64,000 nucleotides of DNA from Actinoalloteichus caeruleus DSM 43889. Lineage in GTDB: Bacteria; Actinomycetota; Actinomycetes; Mycobacteriales; Pseudonocardiaceae. A program made the position numbers and the translations under genes. The number at the start of each line of letters is the position of its first letter. Positions within the stretch are counted from its first letter, which is position 1. The stretch lies in contig NZ_AUBJ02000001.1 of assembly GCF_000429185.2 (NCBI RefSeq), forward strand, positions 5,208,001 to 5,272,000, written 5' to 3'. The notes beneath the pieces are model-generated. The model did not search any database, was not told the origin of the DNA, and saw only the letters and a program-made list of their open reading frames with translations. This document shows positions 55,940 to 64,000 of the stretch, in pieces.

Positions 55940-56812
55940 TTGTCCAAGCAGCCGTTGCGACTCGCCGTCGCCGAGGCCGAACGAATCCTGCGGGAGGCCG
56001 GGGTCGCGAGCCCCCGCGCGGACGCCGAACTGCTCGCCGCCCACGTCGTCGGGGTGGAACGCACCAAGCTCACGATGGTTCCGTTGGTGTCCGTCTCCGT
56101 GGTCGAGGAACTGCACCGACTGGTCAGGGAACGGTCGAAGGGCATCCCCCTCCAACACATCACCGGCTGGGCGGCCATGGGGGCGATCACGGTGAGCGTG
56201 GGGCCGGGCGTCTTCGTACCGAGGCCGGAGACGGAGCTGCTGCTGGCCTGGGGGCTGGCGCACCTGCGCCGCACCAGGCAGCCGACGATCGTGGACCTGT
56301 GCACCGGCTCCGGTGTCCTGGCGCTCGCCTTCGCCAACGCCCGCCCCGACGCCTCCGTCCACGCGGTCGAGCGGGACCCGAGCGCGCTCGCCTGGGCGAG
56401 GCGCAACGCCAACGCGCTGGTGGGTGCGGGGGACCGCCCGGTCGATCTCCGGTTCGGTGACGTCGGCGATCCGGAGCTGCTGGCGGAGCTGGACGGCACG
56501 GTCGACCTCGTCGTGTGCAACCCGCCCTACGTGCCGGAGGGAACGCCCGTGCCGGTCGAAGTCGCGGAGCACGATCCGCACGCGGCGGTCTTCAGCGGCC
56601 TCGACGGCATGGACACCATCCGCCACGTCGTGCACTGCGCGGTGCGGCTGCTCCGCCCAGGTGGGGCGCTGGCGCTCGAACATGACGACACCCACGGCGA
56701 GGCGGTGCCCGAACTGCTCCGGGCGCGCCAGGTGCTCACCGAGGTCGCCGACCACCCCGACCTGGCGGGACGGCCGAGGTTCGCCACGGCCCTGCGGCGT
56801 TCGTTGTCCTGA
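55940..56812 (+). CDS. prmC: Release factor glutamine methyltransferase
   Basis: 290 residues. SAM-dependent N5-methylation of the GGQ Gln in release factors. N-terminal helical domain LRLAVAEAERILREAGVASPRADAELLAAHVVGVER, IVDLCTGSGVLALAFAN for SAM binding, and NPPYVPEG (NPPY catalytic motif). TTG 55940 is preferred, with GGGAGG upstream and homologous N-terminus; GTG 55901 is the upstream alternative. Confidence 0.95.
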   Translation: MSKQPLRLAVAEAERILREAGVASPRADAELLAAHVVGVERTKLTMVPLVSVSVVEELHRLVRERSKGIPLQHITGWAAMGAITVSVGPGVFVPRPETELLLAWGLAHLRRTRQPTIVDLCTGSGVLALAFANARPDASVHAVERDPSALAWARRNANALVGAGDRPVDLRFGDVGDPELLAELDGTVDLVVCNPPYVPEGTPVPVEVAEHDPHAAVFSGLDGMDTIRHVVHCAVRLLRPGGALALEHDDTHGEAVPELLRARQVLTEVADHPDLAGRPRFATALRRSLS

Positions 56813-56864
56813 TCCGACCAGGGGAGGGCGTCCGATCGGCCGCCCTCCCCGACTCGGTGAACCG

Positions 56865-58208
56865 TCACCAGTACGGGTACCACTTCTGGTCGACCGCGCC
56901 CGTGCAGTGCCAGATCAGGGTCGGAGTGCCGTCGTCCCAGCGGCCGTGCTCCGTGCCCAGGCACCGGTTGGCCAGCACGGAGACGATGTCCCCCGACTCG
57001 ACGCGCCACCGTTGGGCGTCCGACCCGTCACAGTGCGCGATCCGCACCGGGGTGCCGGCGGAGGGGTCGCCGCCGGCGACGGCGAGGCAGTAGCCGAGGG
57101 CGCGGATGGTGTCGCCTTCCCGGGTCCACTGCTGGGCGTCCGAGCCGTTGCAGTGGGCGATCTGCACCGGGGTGCCGTCGCTGGCGTTGCCGCCGGCCAC
57201 GTCCAGGCACAGCTCGCCGATGCCCCTGATCGTCCCGGTCCCGTCTCCGGGCGGCGGGGTGCCCGAGCCCTCGTAGACCCGTACGTAGTCGATGAGCATC
57301 CGCTGGGGGAACTGGGTGGAGTCGTCGGGCGGGCCGGGCCAGTTGCCGCCCACCGCCGAGTTCAGGATCATGAAGAAGTCCTGGTCGAACACCCAGGGGT
57401 TGTTGCCCACGTCGGAGCGCGTGACCTGGTGGTACACGTGCCCGTCCACCGACCACACCATGCCATCGGGTGACCAGTCGACCGCGAAGACGTGGAACCC
57501 GTCGGCGAACTGCTGGCCGCCGGGCAGCGTGTACGAGCCGGTGATGCCCTCGCCGGCCGAGTAGCCGGGGCCGTGGATGGTGCCGTGCGCGGTGCCACCC
57601 TCCCGGCCGACGACCTCCATGATGTCGATCTCGCCGCTGTGCGGCCAGGGTGTCTCGGGGAAGTTGTCGCCCAACATCCAGAACGCTGGCCACACCCCGT
57701 TGCCCCGGGGCACCTGGATTCGGGCCTCGAAACGGCCGTAGCGCTGGGAGAACTTGTCCTGCGTCGTGAGGCGGGCGGAGGTGAACTGGCAGGGGCCGTA
57801 GTGGCAGCTCAGCCCGTCGGTGCCCTCCCGGGTCGAGGTGATGACCAGGTTGCCCTGCCCGTCGAGCGCGGAGTTGCGGCGGTCGGCCGTGTAGTACTGG
57901 AGTTCGTTGTTGCCCCAGCCGTGGCCACCGATCTCGTGGTTCCACCTGGCGGGGTCGGGGGCGGCGCCGGAGGGACCCTCGAAGTCGTCCTCCCAGGTGA
58001 GGGCGAGCGGGGTCGCCCCGACCGCCGAGGAGGGGGCGCTCGTCGTCGACGCCAGCGCCGTCGACGCGTCGACATCGGGTGCCGGGTCGACGTCCGCGTG
58101 GGCGGCCGGTACGGCGAGACTCGCGCCGACGGCCAGGACAGCGGCCAGGACGCCGGCATTCCTTCTCCGGCCACGTCGACCGGACGTCGGCACAGGGGAA
58201 AGGGCCAT
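56865..58208 (-). CDS. Secreted GH16 beta-glucanase with ricin-type carbohydrate-binding domain
   Basis: 447 residues. A signal peptide (GVLAAVLAVGASLAVPAAHAD) precedes a GH16 domain: TWEDDFEGPSGAAPDPARWNHEIGG, YGRFEARIQVPRGNGVWPAFWML, catalytic GEIDIMEVVGRE (ExDxxE) near residue 200, then DFFMILNSAVGG. This is the laminarinase/endo-1,3-beta-glucanase type. After a PPPGDGTGT linker come three CBM13-like repeats with QxW motifs (QQW, QRW, QKW). ATG 58208 has GGAGGT 7 nt upstream. It lies antisense inside the otherwise conserved prmC-tsaC run. Confidence 0.93.
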   Translation of the reverse strand: MALSPVPTSGRRGRRRNAGVLAAVLAVGASLAVPAAHADVDPAPDVDASTALASTTSAPSSAVGATPLALTWEDDFEGPSGAAPDPARWNHEIGGHGWGNNELQYYTADRRNSALDGQGNLVITSTREGTDGLSCHYGPCQFTSARLTTQDKFSQRYGRFEARIQVPRGNGVWPAFWMLGDNFPETPWPHSGEIDIMEVVGREGGTAHGTIHGPGYSAGEGITGSYTLPGGQQFADGFHVFAVDWSPDGMVWSVDGHVYHQVTRSDVGNNPWVFDQDFFMILNSAVGGNWPGPPDDSTQFPQRMLIDYVRVYEGSGTPPPGDGTGTIRGIGELCLDVAGGNASDGTPVQIAHCNGSDAQQWTREGDTIRALGYCLAVAGGDPSAGTPVRIAHCDGSDAQRWRVESGDIVSVLANRCLGTEHGRWDDGTPTLIWHCTGAVDQKWYPYW

Positions 58209-58795
58209 GAAGATGACCTCCACTCACGGGCGGAAGAATTGTGGTCGGAAACAAAACACCGCCAGTTCCCGATGTCAAGGGCGCGGATGTCCCGTGGGGT
58301 TGGGGCGAGGCTGGCGGGAGTACTGGAACCGCTTCCGTCCGGACCTCCGGATACCGCCGTGCGGTGCATCAGAGGTGGTCAGAATCGGCCCAAAACGGGC
58401 CAGGTGGCCGCCGTTGCGCTGCGGGTTCGCCGTATCGCGGGTACACCCGCCCGGTGCGGGGCGAATGACAAGGAGTCGGCGCCAGCCATTCGACGTTCGT
58501 TCCACTCGCGGACGCGGGAAAGGCGATCGGGTGAACGAAGGGAATCGTCGGAGCGGAGCCGGGAAAACGCGGGAGTGCCGAGGGCATCGCGTGCCGGTCC
58601 GTTTCGCGGAGGACGGCTGTTCCCTCGCCGGACCCCCAGGGGAAGGCCGTCGTCGCCCCGCTCGGCCAGGGGGGCGGGACGGGGCACGCTGGCACCGGCC
58701 CCGGCGGTCGGGAGCGGGTGGGCCGTTCCCCTGTCCGCCACCGGCGGGCAGGTCCCGCTGCCCTCCCCGTCACCGGGGGTGCCAGGATCGTCCGT
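58209..58795. other. Divergent region between GH16 and tsaC genes
   Basis: 587 bp without a supported gene; promoters for both flanking genes should lie here. No repeat or clear operator was seen. Confidence 0.5.
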
Positions 58796-59446
58796 GTGAG
58801 CACGAGCTATGACTGCAACATTCCCGAGACCCGGCAGGCGGGGCTCGCCGCCGCCGCGGAGACGGTGCGCGCCGGCCAGCTCGTCGTGCTGCCCACCGAC
58901 ACCGTCTACGGGCTGGGGTGCGACGCCTTCGACTCCGCCGCCGTCCGAAGCCTGTTGAGCGTCAAGGGGCGTGGCCCGGACATGCCCGTCCCGGTGCTGG
59001 TCGGGTCCTGGACGACGATCGATGGCCTGGTGCTGTCGGTGCCCAGGCCGGCCAGGGCCCTGATCGAGGCGTTCTGGCCGGGTGGCCTGTCCCTGGTGCT
59101 CAACCACGCCCCCTCCCTGGCCTGGGACCTCGGGCGCACCCGGGGAACCGTGATGCTGCGGATGCCGTTGCACCCGGTGGCCCTCGAACTGCTGCGCGAG
59201 GTCGGCCCGATGGCCGTCTCCAGCGCCAACCGGTCCGGTCAGCCGCCGGCCACCACGGCGGAGGAGGCCAGGGAGCAGCTGGCGGAGGACGTCCCCGTCT
59301 ACCTCGACGGTGGCGCCGCCGAGCGGGCCACCCCGTCCACGATGGTGGACCTGACCGGCCCCACGCCCCAGATCCTGCGGGTGGGTGCGGTGTCGGCTGA
59401 GGAGATCTCCGAGGTCCTCGGCGTCGAGGTGGCCGTCGCGGACTGA
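58796..59446 (+). CDS. tsaC: L-threonylcarbamoyladenylate synthase (Sua5/YwlC/TsaC)
   Basis: 216 residues. Makes threonylcarbamoyl-AMP for the t6A37 tRNA modification. LVVLPTDTVYGLGCDAFDS near residue 35, SVKGRGPDMPVPVLV, and a FWPGGLSLVLNHAP ...SSANRSGQPPATTAEEA...TPSTMVDLTG arrangement are the family core. GTG 58796 is chosen by homology; upstream frame is filler. Single-domain length, without the Sua5 C-terminal domain. Confidence 0.94.
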   Translation: MSTSYDCNIPETRQAGLAAAAETVRAGQLVVLPTDTVYGLGCDAFDSAAVRSLLSVKGRGPDMPVPVLVGSWTTIDGLVLSVPRPARALIEAFWPGGLSLVLNHAPSLAWDLGRTRGTVMLRMPLHPVALELLREVGPMAVSSANRSGQPPATTAEEAREQLAEDVPVYLDGGAAERATPSTMVDLTGPTPQILRVGAVSAEEISEVLGVEVAVAD

Positions 59447-59936
59447 GGGGTCCGGCGGCCGAGCTCCTCGACGCCGAAGCCGGTGCCCGCACGACAGGGC
59501 GCCGAGGCATCGCCTCGGCCATCCCGGTCAGGCGGGTGGGGCCGGTCGACCTCGGCTTCGGCGGCGGCGCCCTGCTGGCCCCTCCACGGCGCGACAGGCG
59601 GGACCCCTCGGTGCTCGGGGACGGCGCGCCGACCGGACGAAGATCGGGCCGCCGACCTGACAGCAAGATCACGCAGTAGCGTGAGAGCGCGCGTTCGGCC
59701 CCGGCGTCCCCGCCGGTTCCGGGCGCGCCGACGCCCCCGCGCGGGGGCCTCCCCGTCCCGAGGCTGGTGTGCCCGGCACCACCAACCAGGGCTAAGGTCT
59801 GGGGCACCGCGACGCGCGAGGGCGCCGGTTGGTGGAGACCTGACGACGGGCGGACACCGCGGGGCCCGGTCGGGCCAACGCTCGTGGCGACGCGACGCGG
59901 TCACTCGTTCCCATCCGAGGCGAGGAGCATCCAGCA
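59447..59936. other. Leader region of glyA
   Basis: 490 bp without a supported gene. A TAAGGT -10-like element at 59793-59798 would give a ~130-nt leader in which AGGTCT (59796-59801) can pair with AGACCT ~40 nt later. It does not match a riboswitch I know. Confidence 0.4.
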
Positions 59937-61220
59937 GTGAGCACGCCGTTCTGGGGGCCGGACTTCGACTCCCTGCGTGACACCGACCCCGAGATCGCGG
60001 ACGTGGTCCTGGGGGAACTGGACCGGTTGCGGGGTGGGCTGCAACTGATCGCCAGCGAGAACCTGACCAGTCCGGCGGTGTTGGCCGCGCTGGGGTCCAC
60101 GCTGTCCAACAAGTACGCCGAGGGCTACCCGGGACGCCGCTACTACGGGGGCTGCGCCCAGGTCGACCGCGCCGAGGAGATCGGGACGGCGCGGGCGCGG
60201 GAACTGTTCGGAGCCGAGCACGCCAACCTCCAGCCGCACTCGGGCGCCAGCGCCAACCTCGCGGTCTACGCCGCGTTCGCGAGGCCAGGGGACACCGTGC
60301 TGGCCATGGACCTCAAGCAGGGCGGCCACCTCACCCACGGATCGCGGGTCAACTTCTCGGGGAGCTGGTTCAACGCGGTCTCCTACGGGGTGCGCGCGGA
60401 CAGCGAACTGATCGACTACGACCAGGTGCGCGACCTCGCGCGGGAGCACCGGCCCCGGCTGCTGATCGCCGGCGCCACCGCCTACCCGCGCCTGATCGAC
60501 TTCGCGGCGTTCCGCGAGATCGCCGACGAGGTGGGAGCCGTGCTGGTGGTCGACGCGGCCCATTTCGTCGGGCTGGTCGCCGGCGGGGCCGTCCCGTCCC
60601 CCGTTCCCTACGCGGACGTGGTCACCTGCACCACCCACAAGGTGTTGCGCGGTCCGCGTGGCGGCATGATCCTCTGCCGTGCCGAGCACGCCAGGGCGAT
60701 CGACAGGGCCGTCTTCCCCTTCACCCAGGGCGGTCCGCTGATGCACGCGGTCGCGGCGAAGGCGGTCGCGCTCCGCGAGGCGGCCAGCCCCGCCTACCAG
60801 GAGTACGCCCGGCAGGTGGTGGTGAACGCCAGGGCACTCGCGAGCGGCCTGGAGGCGGCGGGGATGCGTGCCGTCTCCGGCGGGACGGACACCCACCTGG
60901 CGCTGCTCGACCTGCGTCCGCTCGGGCTGACCGGTGCCGAGGCCGAGAGCAGGGCCGAGGCTGCCCGCATCACCCTGAACAAGAACGCCATCCCCTTCGA
61001 CCCGGCCCGACCCGCGGTCGCCTCCGGCATCCGGATCGGGCCGCCGGCCGTCACCACGCAGGGCATGCGGGAGCCCGAGATGGCGGAGATCGCCCGGCTG
61101 CTCGCCAGAGCGGTCCGCGCGGTACCCGGTTCCCCCACCGGCGACGACGTCCTCGCGGAGGTCGGTGCCGAGGTGGCCGAGCTCGTGGCCGCCCTCCCCG
61201 CCTACCCCCGTCCGGCCTGA
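59937..61220 (+). CDS. glyA: Serine hydroxymethyltransferase
   Basis: 427 residues. PLP enzyme interconverting serine and glycine with tetrahydrofolate. [38 protein letters not shown] near residue 38, [15 protein letters not shown], and [21 protein letters not shown] with the PLP Lys are all canonical; the substrate-binding NKNAIPFD is present. GTG 59937 follows GAGGAG. Placement between tsaC and wecA is seen in several actinobacteria. Confidence 0.96.
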   Translation: MSTPFWGPDFDSLRDTDPEIADVVLGELDRLRGGLQLIASENLTSPAVLAALGSTLSNKYAEGYPGRRYYGGCAQVDRAEEIGTARARELFGAEHANLQPHSGASANLAVYAAFARPGDTVLAMDLKQGGHLTHGSRVNFSGSWFNAVSYGVRADSELIDYDQVRDLAREHRPRLLIAGATAYPRLIDFAAFREIADEVGAVLVVDAAHFVGLVAGGAVPSPVPYADVVTCTTHKVLRGPRGGMILCRAEHARAIDRAVFPFTQGGPLMHAVAAKAVALREAASPAYQEYARQVVVNARALASGLEAAGMRAVSGGTDTHLALLDLRPLGLTGAEAESRAEAARITLNKNAIPFDPARPAVASGIRIGPPAVTTQGMREPEMAEIARLLARAVRAVPGSPTGDDVLAEVGAEVAELVAALPAYPRPA

Positions 61221-61245
61221 CGACAGAAGCGGTACGACAAGCGTG

Positions 61246-62409
61246 ATGCCAGGTTTCGCTCCGGCCGGCTTACCGGTCCGCGAGTACCTCCTCGTGGGAC
61301 TGACGGCAGCCGCCGTGACCTTCCTGGTCACCGGCGTGATCCGGCTGCTCGCCATCCGCATCGGCGCCGTGGCGCATCCCCGGCAGCGGGATGTCCACAT
61401 CAAGCCCATGCCCAGGATGGGTGGGGTGGCGATCTTCATCGGCGTGGTGGCCGGCATGCTGCTCGCCTGGCGGCTCCCGGTCCTCAGCCGCGCCTTCGAC
61501 TACTCCTACGAGATCCTCGGAGTGGCCGTCGCGGGCGGGGTGATCGTCCTGATCGGGATGCTCGACGACCGTTTCGAGCTGGACTCCATCACCAAACTCG
61601 CCGGCCAGATCATGACCGCTGGCATCCTCGTGCTCTTCGGCGTGCAGTGGTTCTTCTTCTGGGTGCCGTGGGGGGAGCAGGGGGACAGCGTCGGTTCGCT
61701 GCTGGTGCTCTCCGGTAACCAGGGCGCGGTGCTCACCGTGCTGCTCGCCGTCACGATGATCAACGCGATGAACTTCGTCGACGGCCTCGACGGGCTGGCG
61801 GCGGGCATCGGGTTCATCGCGGCCTCGGCGATCTGCGTGTTCTCCCTGGGCCTGCTCTCGGACGTGGGGGGTGACGTCGGCGCCTACCCGCCGGCGTTGA
61901 TCGCGGCCACCCTGGCGGGCGGTTGCCTGGGCTTCCTGCCGTACAACTTCCAGCCGGCTCGGCTGTTCATGGGTGACTCGGGGTCGATGCTGATCGGCCT
62001 GATGCTCGCGGCCGCGAGCACCACGGCCTCCGGCGACATCGACTACTCCCGCTACAGCGCGAGCGACGCGATCGCGTTGCTCTCCCCGCTGCTGGTGGTG
62101 GCGGCGGTGCTCTTCGTGCCGCTGCTCGACCTGATCATGGCGATCATCCGCCGTACCCGGCGCGGGCAGAGCCCGTTCAGCGCGGACAAGATGCACCTGC
62201 ACCACCGCCTGCTGGAGATCGGGCACTCCCAGCGTCGCGCGGTCATGCTGATCTACCTGTGGGCGGCGTTGTTGGCGTTCGGGGCGGTCGCGGTGACCAT
62301 CTTCGACCCGTCAGTGGTCGTCTGGGGCGTGCTGGGCGGGCTGCTCCTCGCGGTGATCGTGTCCGCCGTGCCCCGGCTGCGCCAGCTCGCGAACCGCCGC
62401 CGCCCCTGA
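61246..62409 (+). CDS. wecA: Polyprenyl-phosphate GlcNAc-1-phosphate transferase (WecA/Rfe-like)
   Basis: 387 residues with about 11 transmembrane helices. Transfers GlcNAc-1-P to a polyprenyl phosphate, starting cell-wall linker (arabinogalactan) or other glycan synthesis. VHIKPMPRMGGVAIF, VIVLIGMLDDRFELDS (DDxx), NAMNFVDGLDGLAAG, FMGDSGSMLIG and the HLHHRLLEIGHSQRRAV motif are all present. Start ATG 61246 or the preceding GTG 61243. Matches Rfe next to atp genes in mycobacteria. Confidence 0.95.
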   Translation: MPGFAPAGLPVREYLLVGLTAAAVTFLVTGVIRLLAIRIGAVAHPRQRDVHIKPMPRMGGVAIFIGVVAGMLLAWRLPVLSRAFDYSYEILGVAVAGGVIVLIGMLDDRFELDSITKLAGQIMTAGILVLFGVQWFFFWVPWGEQGDSVGSLLVLSGNQGAVLTVLLAVTMINAMNFVDGLDGLAAGIGFIAASAICVFSLGLLSDVGGDVGAYPPALIAATLAGGCLGFLPYNFQPARLFMGDSGSMLIGLMLAAASTTASGDIDYSRYSASDAIALLSPLLVVAAVLFVPLLDLIMAIIRRTRRGQSPFSADKMHLHHRLLEIGHSQRRAVMLIYLWAALLAFGAVAVTIFDPSVVVWGVLGGLLLAVIVSAVPRLRQLANRRRP

Positions 62410-62591
62410 CCGCCGCTGGCCACATCCGGCCGCCGCGCCCCGCGTCCCTCCCTGGTCATCACGCACGGTGACCAGCGTTGCCGGAGCGCGCCGGCCCGGC
62501 ACCCGGTCGCCGGGTGAGGTCCGGGTATGGGCGACAATGGTGCCGCGCGAGGACGTGAGTCCCGCGCAGTCGACGAGTGAGGGGTCGTGCG

Positions 62592-63116
62592 GTGAAGGCA
62601 GCCACCGTGGCGGGGACACTGCGTTCCGCCCTGCGTCAGGCGCTGCTGGCACTCGGGGTGGGCACCCCGGTGCTGCTGGGCGCCGGTTGGCTGGTCGACG
62701 GGGTTCCCGGGGTGTGGGGCGCGGCGATCGGGATCGCGCTGGCCGCCGGGTTCATGCTGGTCACGACCGTGGTCAGCGTCATGACCGCGTCGGCGTCCCC
62801 CACCGTGATGGCGGCGGCCGTGCTCGGCTCGTGGCTGGGCAAGATGATCGTGCTGTTCGTCGTGCTGGCCCTGTTGCGCAACGAGGACTTCTACTCGCGG
62901 ATAGTCCTGTTCGGCGTCGTCGTACTGACGGTGATCGGCGTGATGGCCGTCCAGACCCGGGTGATCCTCACCAGTCGGGTGCCCTACGTCGACACCACTA
63001 CGCCGAGTAGTGAACCGGACACCGGGGACGAACCGGCTCGACCCGGGGTGGCCCCGGAGGGGAGCGACGCGGTCGACACCGCTCCCGCTACGAGCCGATC
63101 AGGCTCTGACCAGTGA
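62592..63116 (+). CDS. Membrane protein preceding the ATP synthase genes (AtpI-like)
   Basis: 174 residues with four transmembrane segments (ALLALGVGTPVLLGAGWLV, AAIGIALAAGFMLVTTVVSVM, SWLGKMIVLFVVLALL, IVLFGVVVLTVIGVMAV) and an acidic Pro/Ser tail. Actinobacterial ATP synthase operons begin with such a protein (the Rv1303 position); AtpI-type proteins aid c-ring assembly. GTG 62592 has GAGGGG upstream; GTG 62577 is alternative. Confidence 0.8.
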   Translation: MKAATVAGTLRSALRQALLALGVGTPVLLGAGWLVDGVPGVWGAAIGIALAAGFMLVTTVVSVMTASASPTVMAAAVLGSWLGKMIVLFVVLALLRNEDFYSRIVLFGVVVLTVIGVMAVQTRVILTSRVPYVDTTTPSSEPDTGDEPARPGVAPEGSDAVDTAPATSRSGSDQ

Positions 63117-63137
63117 CGACGGCTAACGCCCCTGGGG

Positions 63138-63167
63138 TTCGTCCTGGCGAAAACCGATTGGTAAAGT
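63138..63167 (+). promoter_or_regulatory. Candidate promoter of atpZ-atpB
   Basis: TTCGTC (63138-63143) and TAAAGT (63162-63167) with an 18-bp spacer end 10 nt before the ATG at 63178, implying an almost leaderless transcript. No strong Shine-Dalgarno sequence precedes that ATG. Confidence 0.35.
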
Positions 63168-63177
63168 GCGTTTCAAG

Positions 63178-63387
63178 ATGAGTGATCAGTCGGACAAACC
63201 ACCCCAGAAGGGTGAGTCCACCCGAGGGTTGCTCATCAGGACCCTGATCGCCGGCCCCATCGCCTGGGGTGGCATCGGGTTCGCCGTTGACCTGATCAGT
63301 GACAGCTGGCTGTGGACCTTCGTCGGTCTGGGGCTGGGGCTGCTTACTGCGCTCTACATCGTGTACGTCCGTTTCGGCCGGGCCTGA
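63178..63387 (+). CDS. AtpZ/AtpI-like small ATP synthase accessory protein
   Basis: 69 residues, two helices: LLIRTLIAGPIAWGGIGFAVDLI and LWTFVGLGLGLLTALYIVYVRFG. This AtpZ-type hairpin is conserved between the AtpI-like gene and atpB. ATG 63178 (MSDQSDKPP) is preferred over an in-frame GTG at 63166. Confidence 0.85.
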   Translation: MSDQSDKPPQKGESTRGLLIRTLIAGPIAWGGIGFAVDLISDSWLWTFVGLGLGLLTALYIVYVRFGRA

Positions 63388-63417
63388 TCCGCGCCGGCTA
63401 CGACCAGGGAGACCACA

Positions 63418-64000
63418 CTGAACGCGCAAGTGTTGGCCGCCGTGCTGGCCGCGGGTGACGGAGAGGGTTTCCACGCGCCCGGTATCGAGGAGTTCTACCC
63501 CGGTGCCCTGCTCTTCGAGGGCACGATCTTCGAGATCAACCGGATCATGCTGGTCCGGTTCGTCATGGTGGCGCTGTTGGCGTTGTTCTTCATCCTCGCG
63601 CTGCGCCGGGCCAAGCTCGTGCCCCGGGGGCTCCAGAACGTCGCCGAGTACTTCCTGGACTTCGTCCGCCTGCACATCGCCGAGGAGATCCTCGGCAAGG
63701 GGGCGGCGCGACGATTCCTGCCGATCCTCACCACGTTCTTCTTCATGATCACGGCGTTGAACCTCGCCGGCGTGATCCCGTTGCTCAACATCGCGGGGAC
63801 GAGCCTCATCGGCACCCCGCTGGTGTTGGCCATCGTGGCGTGGATCGTCTTCAACTACGCGGGGATCAAGGCGCAGGGTTTCGGCCCCTACATGAAGAGC
63901 AACCTGCTCCCGTCAGGTGTTCCGCTCTACATGGCGCCGATCATCGTGCCCGTCGAGTTCGTCTCGACGTTCATCCTGCGCCCCTTCGCGCTGACGGTCC
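63418..64000 (+). CDS. atpB: ATP synthase F0 subunit a (3' end outside window)
   Basis: Proton-channel subunit of F-type ATP synthase. The frame carries FHAPGIEEFYPGALLFEGTIFEINRIM, VPRGLQNVAEYFLDFVRLHIAEEILGK, FFFMITALNLAGVIPLL and, at the edge, PVEFVSTFILRPFALTV, which is the conserved region before the essential Arg helix. Between the atpZ stop (same frame, 63385) and this sequence there is no ATG, GTG or TTG until GTG 63430. The CTG at 63418 has AGGGAGA 5 nt upstream and is the better start; GTG 63430 would be 17 nt away. Truncated at the right edge. Confidence 0.9.
   Translation, partial: MNAQVLAAVLAAGDGEGFHAPGIEEFYPGALLFEGTIFEINRIMLVRFVMVALLALFFILALRRAKLVPRGLQNVAEYFLDFVRLHIAEEILGKGAARRFLPILTTFFFMITALNLAGVIPLLNIAGTSLIGTPLVLAIVAWIVFNYAGIKAQGFGPYMKSNLLPSGVPLYMAPIIVPVEFVSTFILRPFALTV

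Noticed and set aside
59793-59936. Possible riboswitch before glyA
   Set aside because: Only a 6-bp distal pairing is visible; it does not match the glycine, THF or SAM riboswitch consensus that I know.

Overview
The window is very GC-rich, with dense operons, many GTG and TTG starts, NTGA stop/start couplings and leaderless-looking starts. It is an actinobacterial chromosome. The argS-lysA-hom-thrC-thrB-rho-rpmE-prfA-prmC-tsaC-(glyA)-wecA-atp order matches the mycobacterial arrangement. DUF3558 lipoprotein, XRE/DUF5753-type regulator and DUF397 genes point to Pseudonocardiales, an inference from gene content only.

Layout. 1-3.8 kb (minus): a PrpF-type isomerase gene with TctC and TctA genes of a tricarboxylate transporter; the right edge of the first gene is present, its 3' end is cut by the window. 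4.0-9.6 kb: nitroreductase, tatA-tatC, a CtpE-like P-type ATPase and a ChaB/Rho-N protein. 9.7-15.3 kb: ackA-xfp (phosphoketolase to acetyl phosphate to acetate plus ATP), a PfkB kinase and surE. 15.5-17.1 kb: a coupled minus-strand operon of uncharacterised Pro/Arg-rich proteins that includes a 38-residue peptide. 17.2-26.5 kb: an accessory region with XRE/DUF397 genes, a decayed gene coupled to gpsA, an HTTM-like membrane protein, a DUF3558 lipoprotein pair, and a coupled NUDIX / thymidylate-kinase / B12 radical SAM / HhH-GPD glycosylase set. This set is the best candidate for an undescribed system.

26.8-36.1 kb: a saccharopine-dehydrogenase-like protein, a VOC protein, a trypsin-like secreted protease broken by an apparent one-base frameshift, an S4 RNA-binding protein, and a complete mnhA(B)CDEFG Na+/H+ antiporter operon on the minus strand. 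36.1-44.2 kb: a long gene-poor stretch with several inverted repeats, divergent SnoaL/HxlR genes, a degenerate RsbW-like protein, a TetR gene whose start codon lies inside a palindrome, tRNA-Arg(CCG), a cation diffusion facilitator with an ArsR-type palindrome upstream, and DUF305/DUF3105 membrane-anchored proteins.

44.5-64 kb: the conserved housekeeping run from aspartate-family amino acid synthesis through Rho, L31, RF1 and its methylase, t6A synthesis, SHMT and WecA-type transferase into the ATP synthase operon. It is interrupted by a minus-strand membrane protein gene and a minus-strand GH16 beta-glucanase gene. The final gene (atpB) is cut by the window edge and appears to use a CTG start.
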